A stretch of 64,000 nucleotides of DNA from NCBI RefSeq assembly GCF_005924265.1, contig NZ_VCLB01000003.1:186001-250000 (forward strand), given 5' to 3'. Source of the DNA: Martelella lutilitoris. GTDB lineage: Bacteria; Pseudomonadota; Alphaproteobacteria; Rhizobiales; Rhizobiaceae. Below, piece by piece: positions 1-11,605 of this stretch (position 1 is the stretch's first letter; every line of letters begins with the position of its first letter). The notes beneath the pieces were generated by a model that was not told where the DNA came from, made no database searches, and worked only from the letters and a program-made list of their open reading frames with translations. The position numbers were made by a program, and so were the translations under genes.

Positions 1-2673
<2,673 letters not shown>

Positions 2674-2748
2674 CTATCTTTCTGGGTCTTCACGCGTCGT
2701 GGCCGGCGGCAACAGCCGCCGGTTTCAATATCCTGGCTCTCCGGCCAA

Positions 2749-3786
2749 TCAGTCTGCGAGATAGTGGATCTCGGGAAGCGCGCGCAGCCGGTCGGCCGCC
2801 TGCTCCGGCGTCAGGTCGCGCTGCGGCGAGCCGAGCAGTTCGAAGCCGACCATGAATTTCTTCACCGTGGCCGAACGCAAGAGCGGCGGCAGGAAATGGG
2901 CATGCAGCACCCATTCATCATGATCATCGCCGTCGGTCGGGCGCTGGTGGAAGCCCATGGAATAGGGAAAGGACGTCTTGAACAGATTGTCGTAGCGCAC
3001 AGTGACCTTCGACAGCGCCTCGGCGAGCTCGTCGCGTTCCTTCTCCGTCATCTCCTCCATGGAGCGGATATGGCGCTTCGGCAGAACCATGGTCTCGAAC
3101 GGCCAGACCGCCCAATAGGGCACCAACACCACGAAGCCCTCGTTTTCGAACAGGATGCGCTCCCCGAGCGCCAGTTCCTGCTCGAGATAGGCCATCAGAA
3201 GCGGCTTTCCATGCTTCTCGTAATAGGCGCGCTGGTTTTCCGTTTCCTTCGCCGCTTCATTCGGCAGGCTGCGGCTTGCCCAGATCTGGCCGTGCGGATG
3301 GGGATTGGAGCAGCCCATCATCGCACCGCGATTCTCGAAGATCTGGACGTGATTGATATCAGGGTGGACGCCGAGCTCCTCATATTGTGCCACCCAGGCA
3401 TCGACCACCCTGGCGATATCGGCGACCGCCATGCGAGCCAGCGTCAGGTCGTGACGCGGCGAGAAGCAGATGACGCGACAGATGCCGCATTCACCCTCGG
3501 CGAGCAGAAGCCCCTCTTCGAAACGTTCTTTTGGCGCGTGCTCCGTCAGCGCGGCGAAATCATTGTCGAAGACGAAAGTGCCCGTGTAGTCCGGGTTGGT
3601 TTCGCCGTTCACTCGGGTATTGCCCGGGCAAAGATAGCACTCGGGATCATGGGCCGGCATCTCTTCGGTCACCGCATCCTCGACCTGGCCCTGCCACGGG
3701 CGCTTGGAGCGATGCGGCGAGACCAGAACCCATTCGCCGGAAAGCGGATTGTAGCGGCGATGCGGGTGATCGGAAAACGCATTCAT
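2749..3786 (-). CDS. galT: Galactose-1-phosphate uridylyltransferase
   Basis: Leloir pathway enzyme: UDP-glucose + galactose-1-phosphate gives glucose-1-phosphate + UDP-galactose. The 345-aa product has the family length, the active-site motif NPHPHGQIW (nucleophile about His165) and an N-terminal zinc-type CYLC pair (Cys50/Cys53). I chose the ATG at 3786 because a GAGGAG ribosome site lies 8-9 bases upstream; an in-frame ATG at 3804 has no such site. It follows galK by 34 bases and precedes the beta-galactosidase gene by 78 bases, so the three are very likely one transcript. No galE is seen in the window. Confidence 0.95.
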   Translation of the reverse strand: MNAFSDHPHRRYNPLSGEWVLVSPHRSKRPWQGQVEDAVTEEMPAHDPECYLCPGNTRVNGETNPDYTGTFVFDNDFAALTEHAPKERFEEGLLLAEGECGICRVICFSPRHDLTLARMAVADIARVVDAWVAQYEELGVHPDINHVQIFENRGAMMGCSNPHPHGQIWASRSLPNEAAKETENQRAYYEKHGKPLLMAYLEQELALGERILFENEGFVVLVPYWAVWPFETMVLPKRHIRSMEEMTEKERDELAEALSKVTVRYDNLFKTSFPYSMGFHQRPTDGDDHDEWVLHAHFLPPLLRSATVKKFMVGFELLGSPQRDLTPEQAADRLRALPEIHYLAD

Positions 3787-3820
3787 CGGTTCAACTCCTC
3801 TCATTCATCCGGCCTCTCAT

Positions 3821-4978
3821 TCATCCGACAAGGGGACCGGCGCCATCCTGCGGTGCGCAGGCAAAGATGTCGGAGGTATGGCCGGTGGCCTCGGAATAGG
3901 CCGCACGCACACTTTCGACAAAGTCATCGACCGCCTCGGCGGCAACCAGGCTGACCACGCAGCCGCCGAAGCCGCCGCCGGTCATGCGCGCGCCGAAAAC
4001 GCCTGGCTGCGACTGGGCGATCTCAACCAGCGTGTCGACCTCGGCGCAGGAAATCTCGTAATCATCGCGCATCGAGGCATGCGAGGCGTTCATCAACTGC
4101 CCGAAAGCCTCCAGATCGCCGCGCTCCAGCACATCGGCAGCGGCCAGAACGCGTTCGTTTTCGGTGACGATATGGCGGCAGCGGCGATAGGTCAGCTCCG
4201 GCAGGAAGTCGCGGTTTTCTTCCAGCGCATCGAAGCTCACATCGCGCAGCGCCGTGATCTCGCCAAGTGCAGGCTGAAGCAGGCGCACGCCCTCCTCGCA
4301 GGAATTGCGGCGCTTGTTGTATTCGCCATCGGCCAGCGCATGGTGCACCATGGAGTTGGCCACAACGATACGCGCTCTGGGGTCGATCGGCACCGGTGTG
4401 CGCTCAAGCGTGCGGCAGTCGATCATCAGCGCGTGATCGTGAACGCCGTTGCTGGAAATGAACTGGTCCATGATGCCGCAGCGCATGCCGACATACTCGT
4501 TCTCCGCCTTCTGGCAGAGTTTGGCGAGCGCGACCGTATCGACTTCATGGCCGGAAAGCGAAAGCAGCGCATAGCCGACGACAACTTCAAGCGCGGCGGA
4601 AGAGGACAGGCCGGAGCCGACGGGCACGCTCGATGACACCAGAATATCGGCGCCCTTGAGCGTCGTGCCGGCCTTTTCGATCATGACGGCGACGCCGAAG
4701 GCATAGTCCGTCCAGTCGCCGCGCGGCGCGTTCGCCTCCGAGTCGAGATCGATTTCGGCGCTCTTGCCGTTGTTGAGGGAATGGATGCGGACGATGCGAT
4801 CGTCGCGCGCGGCGGCTGCCGCCTGCGCCTCGAATTCGAGCGCGGCCGGCATGACGAAACCGTCATTGTAATCGGTATGCTCGCCGATCAGGTTGACACG
4901 TCCCGGCGCGCGGAAAAGCTGAGGGGTTCCGTCGAAACGCTCGGCGAAGGCCTCGCGCAGAAAAACGGTGTCGGACAT
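3821..4978 (-). CDS. galK: Galactokinase
   Basis: Phosphorylates alpha-D-galactose with ATP to galactose-1-phosphate. The 385-aa GHMP-kinase protein shows the galactokinase signature GRVNLIGEHTDYNDG near the N-terminus, the ATP-binding motif PVGSGLSSSAALEV, and the C-terminal GARMTGGGFGGC motif. The start at 4978 is preceded by GGGAGG at good spacing; upstream in-frame starts would run into the structured gap. First gene of galK-galT-lacZ, lying 170 bp downstream of the sugar-binding-protein gene on the same strand. Confidence 0.96.
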   Translation of the reverse strand: MSDTVFLREAFAERFDGTPQLFRAPGRVNLIGEHTDYNDGFVMPAALEFEAQAAAAARDDRIVRIHSLNNGKSAEIDLDSEANAPRGDWTDYAFGVAVMIEKAGTTLKGADILVSSSVPVGSGLSSSAALEVVVGYALLSLSGHEVDTVALAKLCQKAENEYVGMRCGIMDQFISSNGVHDHALMIDCRTLERTPVPIDPRARIVVANSMVHHALADGEYNKRRNSCEEGVRLLQPALGEITALRDVSFDALEENRDFLPELTYRRCRHIVTENERVLAAADVLERGDLEAFGQLMNASHASMRDDYEISCAEVDTLVEIAQSQPGVFGARMTGGGFGGCVVSLVAAEAVDDFVESVRAAYSEATGHTSDIFACAPQDGAGPLVG

Positions 4979-5148
4979 TTTCCCTCCCTGAAAATAAGAC
5001 GGGCGCATGTGATGCTGAATGCGGTTTGGCGTCAACCAGACTTGTCAAGAAGACTGGCTTTTTCCGGGCGGAAAACCAAAAAAAAGCAAGTCTGGCATGA
5101 AAGCGCGCCCCGACGGCTTTGCCGGGACGCGCTCTCGGTGCTCGGGAC
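4979..5148 (-). promoter_or_regulatory. Structured gap upstream of galK: 9-bp perfect inverted repeat
   Basis: No gene. CCAGACTTG at 5036-5044 and CAAGTCTGG at 5087-5095 form a perfect 9-bp inverted repeat with a 42-bp interior, which contains a run of A (T on the minus strand). Close to it, 5102-5133 forms a separate hairpin. The gap could hold a terminator, the galK promoter or a regulatory hairpin; the sequence does not decide between them. Confidence 0.5.
5101..5133 (-). terminator. Imperfect terminator after sugar-binding-protein gene
   Basis: AGCGCG (5102-5107) pairs with CGCGCT (5128-5133), with further CCC/GGG and GGC/GCC pairs inside and a TTT loop. On the minus strand the T-rich run comes only about 17 bases after the stem, so termination may be partial and allow read-through into galK. 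Confidence 0.45.
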
Positions 5149-6408
5149 TTAGTTGTTCAGGATCTGCTGAACGCCTTCATCCATGTTCTTCAGGCCATCC
5201 TCGACCGAGATGTTGTCGGTCATGATGTTGTCGTGAGCTCGGTTAAGCACAACCTCGATATCGGCAGCCTTCAGGTTGACCGGCATTTCGAGATAGCTCT
5301 GGACCGTCTTCAACGCGCCCTTGCTGGTCTCGTCCGTCGGGAAGCCTTCCTTGGAGGTGATCGTGGCGAGCACCTCATCCGTCATCAGCGCCGGGAAGGT
5401 GCCGGTTTCGGCGATCACCTTGGCGCCTTCGGGACCGGCGATGAAGTTGGCGAACTTCATGGCGGCATCCTTGTGTTCGGAATTGGCGGCAACACCGATC
5501 GAGGTCACCGTGGCAGCCGTCGTGCCGGCCTCAACGCCTTCCATGTGCGGATAGCGGGCAATGCCCCAGTTGGTGGCCAGAGACTCACCCGAATCGACCT
5601 TCTGGATCTGGGTGCCGATGAACCAGCTGCCCATCGGCAGCATGCCGATCGTGCCGTTGTAGAACGGACCGGAATAATGCGTACCGGAAGTCTTCAACTG
5701 GGCGTAGGACGGCACGGCGCCGTCTTCCTGAAGGCTGAGAACGCGCTCATAGCAGGACTGCAGGAATTCGTAAGAACCGCCATCGAGCGTATGTTCGCCA
5801 TCCATGATGCAGGGAAGCTGCACCGTGGAACGCCAGGTGTGAAACAGGCCACCATATTTCTTGTTGGCACCGAAGCCGGACGTCAGGGCACGGGCCTTGT
5901 CGGCAAACGCGTCCCAGGTCATGTCATTGGTCGGGTACTCCACGCCGGCCTCGTCGAAGATGTCCTTGTTGTAGTAGAGGATCCAGACATCGGAACGGAA
6001 CGGCAGGGCATAGACATTGCCATCGACCGTCAGGGCCTCGATCAGACCGCCATAGGCTTTTGTGTCGATGCCGTTTTCGGCGATGTCTTCATTGAGCGGG
6101 GCCAGGAGATTGGCCTTGACCAGATTGGCATAGCCCGGAATGTCCTTGACCTGAACAACGTCGAGATCGGAGCCGCCGCCGGAAAGCTGGGTCATCAGCA
6201 TGGTGGAAAAATCGGCCGAGCCGAGATCGGTATGTTCGACCGTGATGTCGGGATACTTGGCCTCGAAGGCGTCGATGATCGGCTGGTAGTAGGCCGTTGC
6301 ATCCCAGTCCCAGAGCGCCCAGTTGATGGTCGTCTTGTCCTGTGCCTGGGCTGCGAGCGGCATCAGGCCGACTGTTGCCAGAAGGGTCAGTTTGAGCAGG
6401 TTCTTCAT
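5149..6408 (-). CDS. Sugar ABC transporter substrate-binding protein (family 1)
   Basis: Periplasmic binding protein of a carbohydrate importer of the CUT1 type. The 419-aa precursor starts with a typical Sec signal (MKNLLKLTLLATVGLMPLAA, cleavage probably after AQA near residue 23), followed by an extracellular solute-binding fold with INWALWDWD and the repeated aromatic residues usual for sugar ligands. The ATG at 6408 has GGAGG 6 bases upstream; a GTG six bases earlier would overlap that site and is rejected. Last transport gene of the minus-strand run: two permeases, GH88, ATPase, DUF624, binding protein. The ligand is not readable from sequence; GH88 and galK/galT/lacZ nearby suggest an unsaturated-uronate- and galactose-containing oligosaccharide. 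Confidence 0.9.
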   Translation of the reverse strand: MKNLLKLTLLATVGLMPLAAQAQDKTTINWALWDWDATAYYQPIIDAFEAKYPDITVEHTDLGSADFSTMLMTQLSGGGSDLDVVQVKDIPGYANLVKANLLAPLNEDIAENGIDTKAYGGLIEALTVDGNVYALPFRSDVWILYYNKDIFDEAGVEYPTNDMTWDAFADKARALTSGFGANKKYGGLFHTWRSTVQLPCIMDGEHTLDGGSYEFLQSCYERVLSLQEDGAVPSYAQLKTSGTHYSGPFYNGTIGMLPMGSWFIGTQIQKVDSGESLATNWGIARYPHMEGVEAGTTAATVTSIGVAANSEHKDAAMKFANFIAGPEGAKVIAETGTFPALMTDEVLATITSKEGFPTDETSKGALKTVQSYLEMPVNLKAADIEVVLNRAHDNIMTDNISVEDGLKNMDEGVQQILNN

Positions 6409-6422
6409 AGTCACTCCTCCGT

Positions 6423-7157
6423 TTAGACGCGCTTTTGCGCCGTTGCCATGGTTTGCGCGTCCGGACTATCCACCCCCAATATGCGGGAAAACGCGAAACC
6501 GGTTGCCTTGTGCGCCCCAAATGCCAGTGCGAGCGCGCCAAGGGAAAAGTTGAAGACCACCGGGGTGAACACGGTGACCGGATAAAAGATGATATGGACG
6601 AGCCAAAGCGCGGCGACGAAGGCGATCCCGGCAAGCACCGGCAGCGGCCGCGCGATCGCCGCGAGAAGCGCCGTCTGCAGCAGCCGCGCGCCGGAAAGCT
6701 CGAACCGCGTCATCGCCGAAAACAGGCAGACGGCCACGATCGCGACAAAGGCGATGACGCAGACGCCGATCGCCGTCGGCAGCACATAGACGAGCGCGTG
6801 GCGGGCAAGCTGGCCATAGATATAGACCGCATAGCCGGCAAGGCCGAGGACGAGCGCCGCGGCGAGCCCCCATGCCGTTGCCTGCAGGAAATGGCGGGCA
6901 AAGGCGCGGCGGAAGTCCCGCCAGAGCCAGACGTTTTCGTCCTCGATCATCACATTGGCGATGTTCATGCCGGCGGCGAGTGCCGCAGGCGCCGTGACCA
7001 CGGGAATGGAGCAGACCAGCATCAGGATATTGAGCTTGAACAGGTCCCAGGCCTCGCGGACGAGAATGAAGGCGAAGAGGGCAAGCCCCTTCTTCTTCGG
7101 CGCATTCTTGGGAATGCCCGGCCCTTCACGCATCATCCAGTTGGTCAGCCAGTTCAT
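6423..7157 (-). CDS. YesL-like DUF624 integral membrane protein
   Basis: A 244-aa membrane protein with about five or six hydrophobic segments and a basic N-terminus ending in KNAPKKKG, followed by the DUF624/YesL-type opening (REAWDLFKLNILMLVCSIPVVT, split here as a helix after a tryptophan-rich entry). YesL relatives sit in rhamnogalacturonan and other sugar ABC operons, but their role is not settled; an accessory role in transport or its regulation is assumed. It lies between the ATPase gene and the binding-protein gene with short gaps (36 and 14 bp), which ties it to this importer. The start has GGGAGG 9 bases upstream. It is not a standard permease: no EAA loop is visible. Confidence 0.75.
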   Translation of the reverse strand: MNWLTNWMMREGPGIPKNAPKKKGLALFAFILVREAWDLFKLNILMLVCSIPVVTAPAALAAGMNIANVMIEDENVWLWRDFRRAFARHFLQATAWGLAAALVLGLAGYAVYIYGQLARHALVYVLPTAIGVCVIAFVAIVAVCLFSAMTRFELSGARLLQTALLAAIARPLPVLAGIAFVAALWLVHIIFYPVTVFTPVVFNFSLGALALAFGAHKATGFAFSRILGVDSPDAQTMATAQKRV

Positions 7158-7193
7158 GTCAGAACGCCTCCCGCGCCCCTCAAATCCGAATTG

Positions 7194-8303
7194 CTAAAAG
7201 AGGATGGATTGCTCCGTTTCCTTGTCGAAGAGATGCGGATTGACGAGATCGGCAATCAGATCGATGGTCTCGCCGTCCTTTGCCGTGCAGCGTGGGGAAA
7301 CGCGCGCGATCATGTCGTGTCCATGGGCCGTCATGTTGAGATGGATCTCGGCGCCCATCGGCTCGGCCAGATCGACCAGCGCGGTAAACGGGCAGGTCAG
7401 TTCCGGCGCGATGTCATAAGGCTGGGATTCGTGGAAATTCTCCGGCCGAAGCCCGAGTATGATTTCCTTGCCCTCATAGGGTGCCAACCTGTCCGCCTTG
7501 TCGCCAACGATCAGCGGGAAGGCCGTTTCGTGGAACCGGCCGACCCAGTTGTCGCCGTCGCGCTCGACGGTCACCGTCATCATGTTCATCTGCGGCGCGC
7601 CGATGAAGCCGGCGACGAACATGTTGACCGGATTGTCGTAAAGCATCTGCGGCGTGTCGACCTGCTGGATATGGCCATCCTTCATGACCACGATCCGGTC
7701 GGCCATGGTCATGGCCTCAACCTGGTCGTGGGTCACATAAATGAAGGTGCTGTCGAGCTGGCGGTGCAGCTTGGTGATCGCCGTGCGCATCGAACCACGC
7801 AGCTTGGCATCGAGGTTCGACAGCGGCTCGTCGAGGAGGAACACCTCCGGATTGCGCACCATGGCGCGGCCGAGCGCCACGCGCTGGCGCTGGCCGCCGG
7901 AAAGCGCCTTCGGCTTGCGGTTTAGAAGATGTTCGATATCGAGGATCTTGGCCGTTTCGCGGACCTTCTGTTCGATCTCGGCTTCCGGCGCCTTTCTCAG
8001 CTGCAGGCCGAAGGCCATGTTCTTGTAGACCGTCATATGCGGATAGAGCGCATAGTTCTGGAACACCATGGCGATATCGCGTTCCTTCGACGGCACGTCG
8101 TTGACGAGTTCGTCGCCGATATAGAGCTCGCCCGCCGAAACCTCTTCCAGCCCCGCGATCATGCGCAGCGTCGTCGACTTGCCGCAGCCGGAGGGGCCCA
8201 CCAGAATGATGAATTCCTTGTCGGCGATTTCCAGATCGATGTCGTGAACGACCGTCAGCGCGCCGTATGTTTTTCTCAATTTTCTCAGCGAGATACCGGA
8301 CAT
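7194..8303 (-). CDS. Sugar ABC transporter ATP-binding protein (UgpC/MsmK type)
   Basis: ATPase subunit energising the CUT1 importer encoded around it. The 369-aa protein has Walker A GPSGCGKST, signature LSGGQRQRVALGRA, Walker B VFLLDEPLSNLDAKLR, the switch histidine in YVTHDQVEAM, and a C-terminal TOBE/OB region of about 130 residues as in MalK/UgpC. Two permease genes, a GH88 gene, the DUF624 gene and the binding-protein gene share its strand with short gaps. Compare the second ATPase of this window, which has an altered Walker A. Confidence 0.93.
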   Translation of the reverse strand: MSGISLRKLRKTYGALTVVHDIDLEIADKEFIILVGPSGCGKSTTLRMIAGLEEVSAGELYIGDELVNDVPSKERDIAMVFQNYALYPHMTVYKNMAFGLQLRKAPEAEIEQKVRETAKILDIEHLLNRKPKALSGGQRQRVALGRAMVRNPEVFLLDEPLSNLDAKLRGSMRTAITKLHRQLDSTFIYVTHDQVEAMTMADRIVVMKDGHIQQVDTPQMLYDNPVNMFVAGFIGAPQMNMMTVTVERDGDNWVGRFHETAFPLIVGDKADRLAPYEGKEIILGLRPENFHESQPYDIAPELTCPFTALVDLAEPMGAEIHLNMTAHGHDMIARVSPRCTAKDGETIDLIADLVNPHLFDKETEQSILF

Positions 8304-8333
8304 AATCCTATCCTCTCAAAGCCGCCGCGGGCG

Positions 8334-9509
8334 TTACCAGTAGGAGGACCAGTTGCGCGAAAGCCGCGTCAACGCCTCGAGATAATAATAATCGCCCCAG
8401 GACACGCACTCGTCGACGCCTTCCGGCGTGCAGGTGTTGTAGGGGGTCTTCTTCGAATAGGTGCCGTGGAGCACGAGCCCGTTGGAAACCGCCGGATCCT
8501 TCACCGCGTATTTGTCAGCAAGGCTTTTCACGAAACGCCGGGCGATATCGCGGTATTCGCCGGCCTCGTCGCCGCCGACGATATCGGCCATTTCGAGCAG
8601 GCCGCAGGCGACGATCGAAGCGGACGAACTGTCGCGCGGCTCGTCATCGCCGTCGGAAAAGATCATGTCCCAATAAGGCACCATGTCGGCGGGAAGCCGC
8701 GTCATAAAGAAATCGAGCGCCTTCTTGAACATCGCTGCATATTCCGGCTTCGGGTCGTAGCGATAGGAGAGCGCGAGACCGTAGACCGACCAGGCTTGGC
8801 CGCGCGCCCAGTCGCTGTCATCGCGGTAGCCCTGCACGGTGACGCCCTTCACCGGGCCGCCGGTTTCCGGATCCATGAAGAAGGTGTGGTAGGTCGAGCC
8901 GTCCTCGCGGAAGGAATTGGCCAACGTGGTCGCCGCGTGAATGCGGGCGATGTCGCGGTACTTCTCGTCGCCTGTCTCGCGGCTTGCCCAATAGAGCAGC
9001 GGCAGGTTCAACAGGCAGTCGATGATGTAGCGATAATTCTCCCGCGCCCCCATTTCACCCCAGGCCTGGATGAAGCCGCCGACTTCGTGAAAACGCGCGA
9101 TCAACTGATCGGCGGCAAGGATCGCGGCCTTTCGCCCGTCCTCGTCGCCCACCAGTTTCCAGGCGGCGACGCAGGTCGGCGAATAGAGGAAGCCCATATC
9201 ATGATGGTCGACTTCTATTTTGTTTTCGATTCGGTGCAGAAAACTCTGCACCTGGATCTGTGCGGCGTGCCGAAACACCTTGTCGCCGGAAAGCTCATAG
9301 GCGAGCCAGATCTCGCCCGGCCAGAAGCCGCAGGTCCACTGGTCGTTGTCGATCGCCGGATAGAAATTGTCGACGCTCGAATGGTTCTGCTGGCGATAGG
9401 TGAAGGCCGGCAGATTGCGGCGCACCTGCGCGACGGCCACGGCGATCGCGTCGGCAATCTCGGCCTCGGAAATCGGCTGAACGGCGAAGTCTTTCTGATA
9501 TATGGTCAT
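8334..9509 (-). CDS. GH88 unsaturated glucuronyl hydrolase
   Basis: Removes the 4,5-unsaturated uronic acid left at the non-reducing end of oligosaccharides by polysaccharide lyases. The 391-aa protein has the GH88 (alpha6/alpha6) landmarks: HHDMGFLY with about Asp104 and IIDCLLNLPLLYW with about Asp164, which match the two catalytic aspartates known for Bacillus UGL, then DSDWARGQAW and the DSSSASIVACGLLEMA block. No signal peptide, so it acts in the cytoplasm on imported oligomers. It is inserted between the permease and ATPase genes, 3 bp after the upstream permease stop, so it is co-transcribed with the importer. A GH105 assignment is possible but the motifs fit GH88 better. Confidence 0.88.
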   Translation of the reverse strand: MTIYQKDFAVQPISEAEIADAIAVAVAQVRRNLPAFTYRQQNHSSVDNFYPAIDNDQWTCGFWPGEIWLAYELSGDKVFRHAAQIQVQSFLHRIENKIEVDHHDMGFLYSPTCVAAWKLVGDEDGRKAAILAADQLIARFHEVGGFIQAWGEMGARENYRYIIDCLLNLPLLYWASRETGDEKYRDIARIHAATTLANSFREDGSTYHTFFMDPETGGPVKGVTVQGYRDDSDWARGQAWSVYGLALSYRYDPKPEYAAMFKKALDFFMTRLPADMVPYWDMIFSDGDDEPRDSSSASIVACGLLEMADIVGGDEAGEYRDIARRFVKSLADKYAVKDPAVSNGLVLHGTYSKKTPYNTCTPEGVDECVSWGDYYYLEALTRLSRNWSSYW

Positions 9510-9512
9510 GGT

Positions 9513-10349
9513 CTACCCCTTGATCCCGGCATTGGCGACGCCTTCGACGAAGAAGCGCTGCAGCGCCAGGAAGACGGCGAGGACGGGAATGATGGCAACA
9601 ACCGAGGCGGCCATGATCAGGCCGTATTCCGCCGAATATTGCGAGATGAACATGCGAAGGCCGATCTGGATGGTCTTCAGGTCGGTCTTGGTCAGGTAGA
9701 TCATCGGGCCGAGGAAGTCGTTCCAGGCGAAGACGAAGGTGAAGATCGTCAGCGTCGACAGCGCCGGCTTAGACAAGGGCAGCATGATCTTCCACCAGAT
9801 CTGGTACTCGTTCATGCCGTCAACGCGGGCGGCCTCGCAGAGCTCGTCCGGGATCGACATGTAGAACTGCTTCATCAGGAACACGCCGAAGGCGGTGAAG
9901 GCCTGAAGCGCGATCAGCGCCCAGTGGGTGTTATAAAGCCCGAATTCCCGCATCAGGATGAACTGCGGCACCATGTAGACCTGCCAGGGCATGGCGATGG
10001 TGGCGATGTAGCCGAGGAACAGCACGTCGCGATAGGGGAATTTCAGCTTGGCGAAGGCATAGGCTGCAAAGGACGAGGTGAAGAGCTGCAGCAGCGTCAC
10101 CATGATCGTGATCTTCGCCGTATTGAAGACGAAGAGACCGAGCGGAATCTTGGTCCAGATCTGCACGTAGTTTTCCCAGCGCGGATTTTCCGGGATCCAG
10201 TGGATCGGGAATTCGAACACCTCGCGGTTGAACTTCAGCGACGCCGAGAGCATCCACGCGAACGGCAGCAGCATGATGATGGTGATGACGATGATCAGCG
10301 CGTAGAGGGCGATCGTGGACAGCTTGATCTTGCGACCGAAAATTTGCAT
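9513..10349 (-). CDS. Sugar ABC transporter permease (MalG/ThuG type)
   Basis: Inner-membrane permease of the CUT1 importer. The 278-aa product has six predicted membrane segments and the cytoplasmic EAA loop ELCEAARVDGMNEYQIWWKI followed by LPLSKPAL, the contact site for the ATPase. I start it at the ATG at 10349, which has GGGAGAGG just upstream; a longer reading would need a rare ATT start. It begins 13 bp after the stop of the partner permease gene and ends 3 bp before the GH88 gene. Confidence 0.92.
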   Translation of the reverse strand: MQIFGRKIKLSTIALYALIIVITIIMLLPFAWMLSASLKFNREVFEFPIHWIPENPRWENYVQIWTKIPLGLFVFNTAKITIMVTLLQLFTSSFAAYAFAKLKFPYRDVLFLGYIATIAMPWQVYMVPQFILMREFGLYNTHWALIALQAFTAFGVFLMKQFYMSIPDELCEAARVDGMNEYQIWWKIMLPLSKPALSTLTIFTFVFAWNDFLGPMIYLTKTDLKTIQIGLRMFISQYSAEYGLIMAASVVAIIPVLAVFLALQRFFVEGVANAGIKG

Positions 10350-10362
10350 CTGACCCTCTCCC

Positions 10363-11304
10363 TTAATCAAGACTGCGCGAATAACGGAACTGGATCAGCG
10401 TGACAGCCAGAACCAGGACGAAGAGGACAAGGGCGACCATGCTCGAATAGCCGAGATCCCAGGAGATGAAGGCCTCGTTGTAGATGTGATAGACCAGCAC
10501 CAGCGTCGAGGTTCCGGGTCCGCCCTGCGTGATCATGTAGACCTGGTCGAACACCTTGAAGGAGTTGATCGTCAGCATCACCGAGACGAAGAAGGTGGTC
10601 GGCGCCAGTTGCGGCAGCGTCACGTTCCAGAACTTCTGCCACGCATTGGCGCCATCCAGATCGGCCGCCTCGTAGAGTTCGCGGTTCACGCCCTGAAGGC
10701 CGGCCAGATAGATCACCATGAAATAGCCGGCCTGCTTCCAGATGCCGAACAGGATGATGGTGACCATCGCCCAGTCCTTGTCGGCGGCCCAGCCGGGCAG
10801 GTTCTTCGGATCAACGCCCATCGTGTAGAGGATCATGTTGACCGGACCCATTTCCGGGTTGAACAGCATGTTCCAGACGACGGCTGCGGCCACCAGCGAG
10901 GCGACATAGGGAAAGAACATCGCCGCGCGGAAGAAATCGCGCCCGAAGATCTTCTTGTTCAAGAGCATAGCCAGGCCGAGCGAGCAGGCCATGGTCAGCG
11001 GCACGGAAAACACCGTGTAGATGATCGTGTTCCAGAAGGCAGCCTGAAAGGCCCTGTCGCGGAAAAGCTCGAAGAAATTGGCAAGTCCGGCGAACTCGAT
11101 CGGATTGGAGCCGTCCCAGTGCATGAAAGCAAGGGCGAAGGCGAAGATGATCGGGCCGAGGGTAAAGACGGCAAAACCGAGGAAGTTCGGCGCAATGAAG
11201 GAGAAGGCGACGAGGTTTGCCCGCCGCTTCTGCTGACGCTTTGTCAGCACACGGCGTTTCTTCCTCTTCTCCCCGGTCGCTAATCCTAAGCCGGTGGCAG
11301 CCAC
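10363..11304 (-). CDS. Sugar ABC transporter permease (MalF/UgpA type)
   Basis: First gene of the minus-strand saccharide operon. The roughly 313-aa protein has a basic N-terminus (KRKKRR...KRQQKRR), a first membrane segment beginning at VAFSFIAPNFLGFAVF, and the EAA loop ELYEAADLDGANAWQKFWNV with LPQLAP. I choose the GTG at 11304 because GGGAGG lies 6 bases before it; an in-frame ATG at 11334 would add ten residues and lacks a ribosome site. It would pair with the MalG-type permease that follows by 13 bp. Confidence 0.9.
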   Translation of the reverse strand: MAATGLGLATGEKRKKRRVLTKRQQKRRANLVAFSFIAPNFLGFAVFTLGPIIFAFALAFMHWDGSNPIEFAGLANFFELFRDRAFQAAFWNTIIYTVFSVPLTMACSLGLAMLLNKKIFGRDFFRAAMFFPYVASLVAAAVVWNMLFNPEMGPVNMILYTMGVDPKNLPGWAADKDWAMVTIILFGIWKQAGYFMVIYLAGLQGVNRELYEAADLDGANAWQKFWNVTLPQLAPTTFFVSVMLTINSFKVFDQVYMITQGGPGTSTLVLVYHIYNEAFISWDLGYSSMVALVLFVLVLAVTLIQFRYSRSLD

Positions 11305-11605
11305 GTGATCCTCCCATCCTGCGGCCCGCCGCAAGCGACAGACCGGGAAAGCCTTTTACAGACGCCATGGCGGGCATCCGTGATTTTGGCTCATCCTATC
11401 GTCGGAAAAGATATAATACAAGTAGCCAAAAATGTATTTTTCTGACTAAAACTTATCCGACATATGTGCTAGAGCATAGCGAAACCCATGCCTCCCTCCG
11501 TTGACAGAGGGCCTCGCGGCCAGAGGACAGGCACGGAAAAAGAACAAGTTCATGCCGCGCCGTCGCCCGTCCGCAAACGGGTCCGGCCGGATACGGGAGG
11601 ACGGA
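11305..11605. promoter_or_regulatory. Divergent promoter region with AATACA-N12-TGTATT repeat
   Basis: About 300 bp between the importer operon (minus) and the heparinase-like gene (plus). It is markedly A+T-rich around 11400-11470, unlike the flanking genes. AATACA (11415-11420) and TGTATT (11433-11438) form an inverted repeat separated by 12 bases. The same ATACAA/TTGTAT half-sites recur before the GntR gene at 14229-14261, so this is a candidate operator for that regulator. No gene is seen here. Confidence 0.5.

Noticed and set aside
7929-10403. 824-codon plus-strand open frame
   Set aside because: Antisense to the ATPase, GH88 and permease genes, and rich in H, R, D and V as expected for a shadow of real codons.
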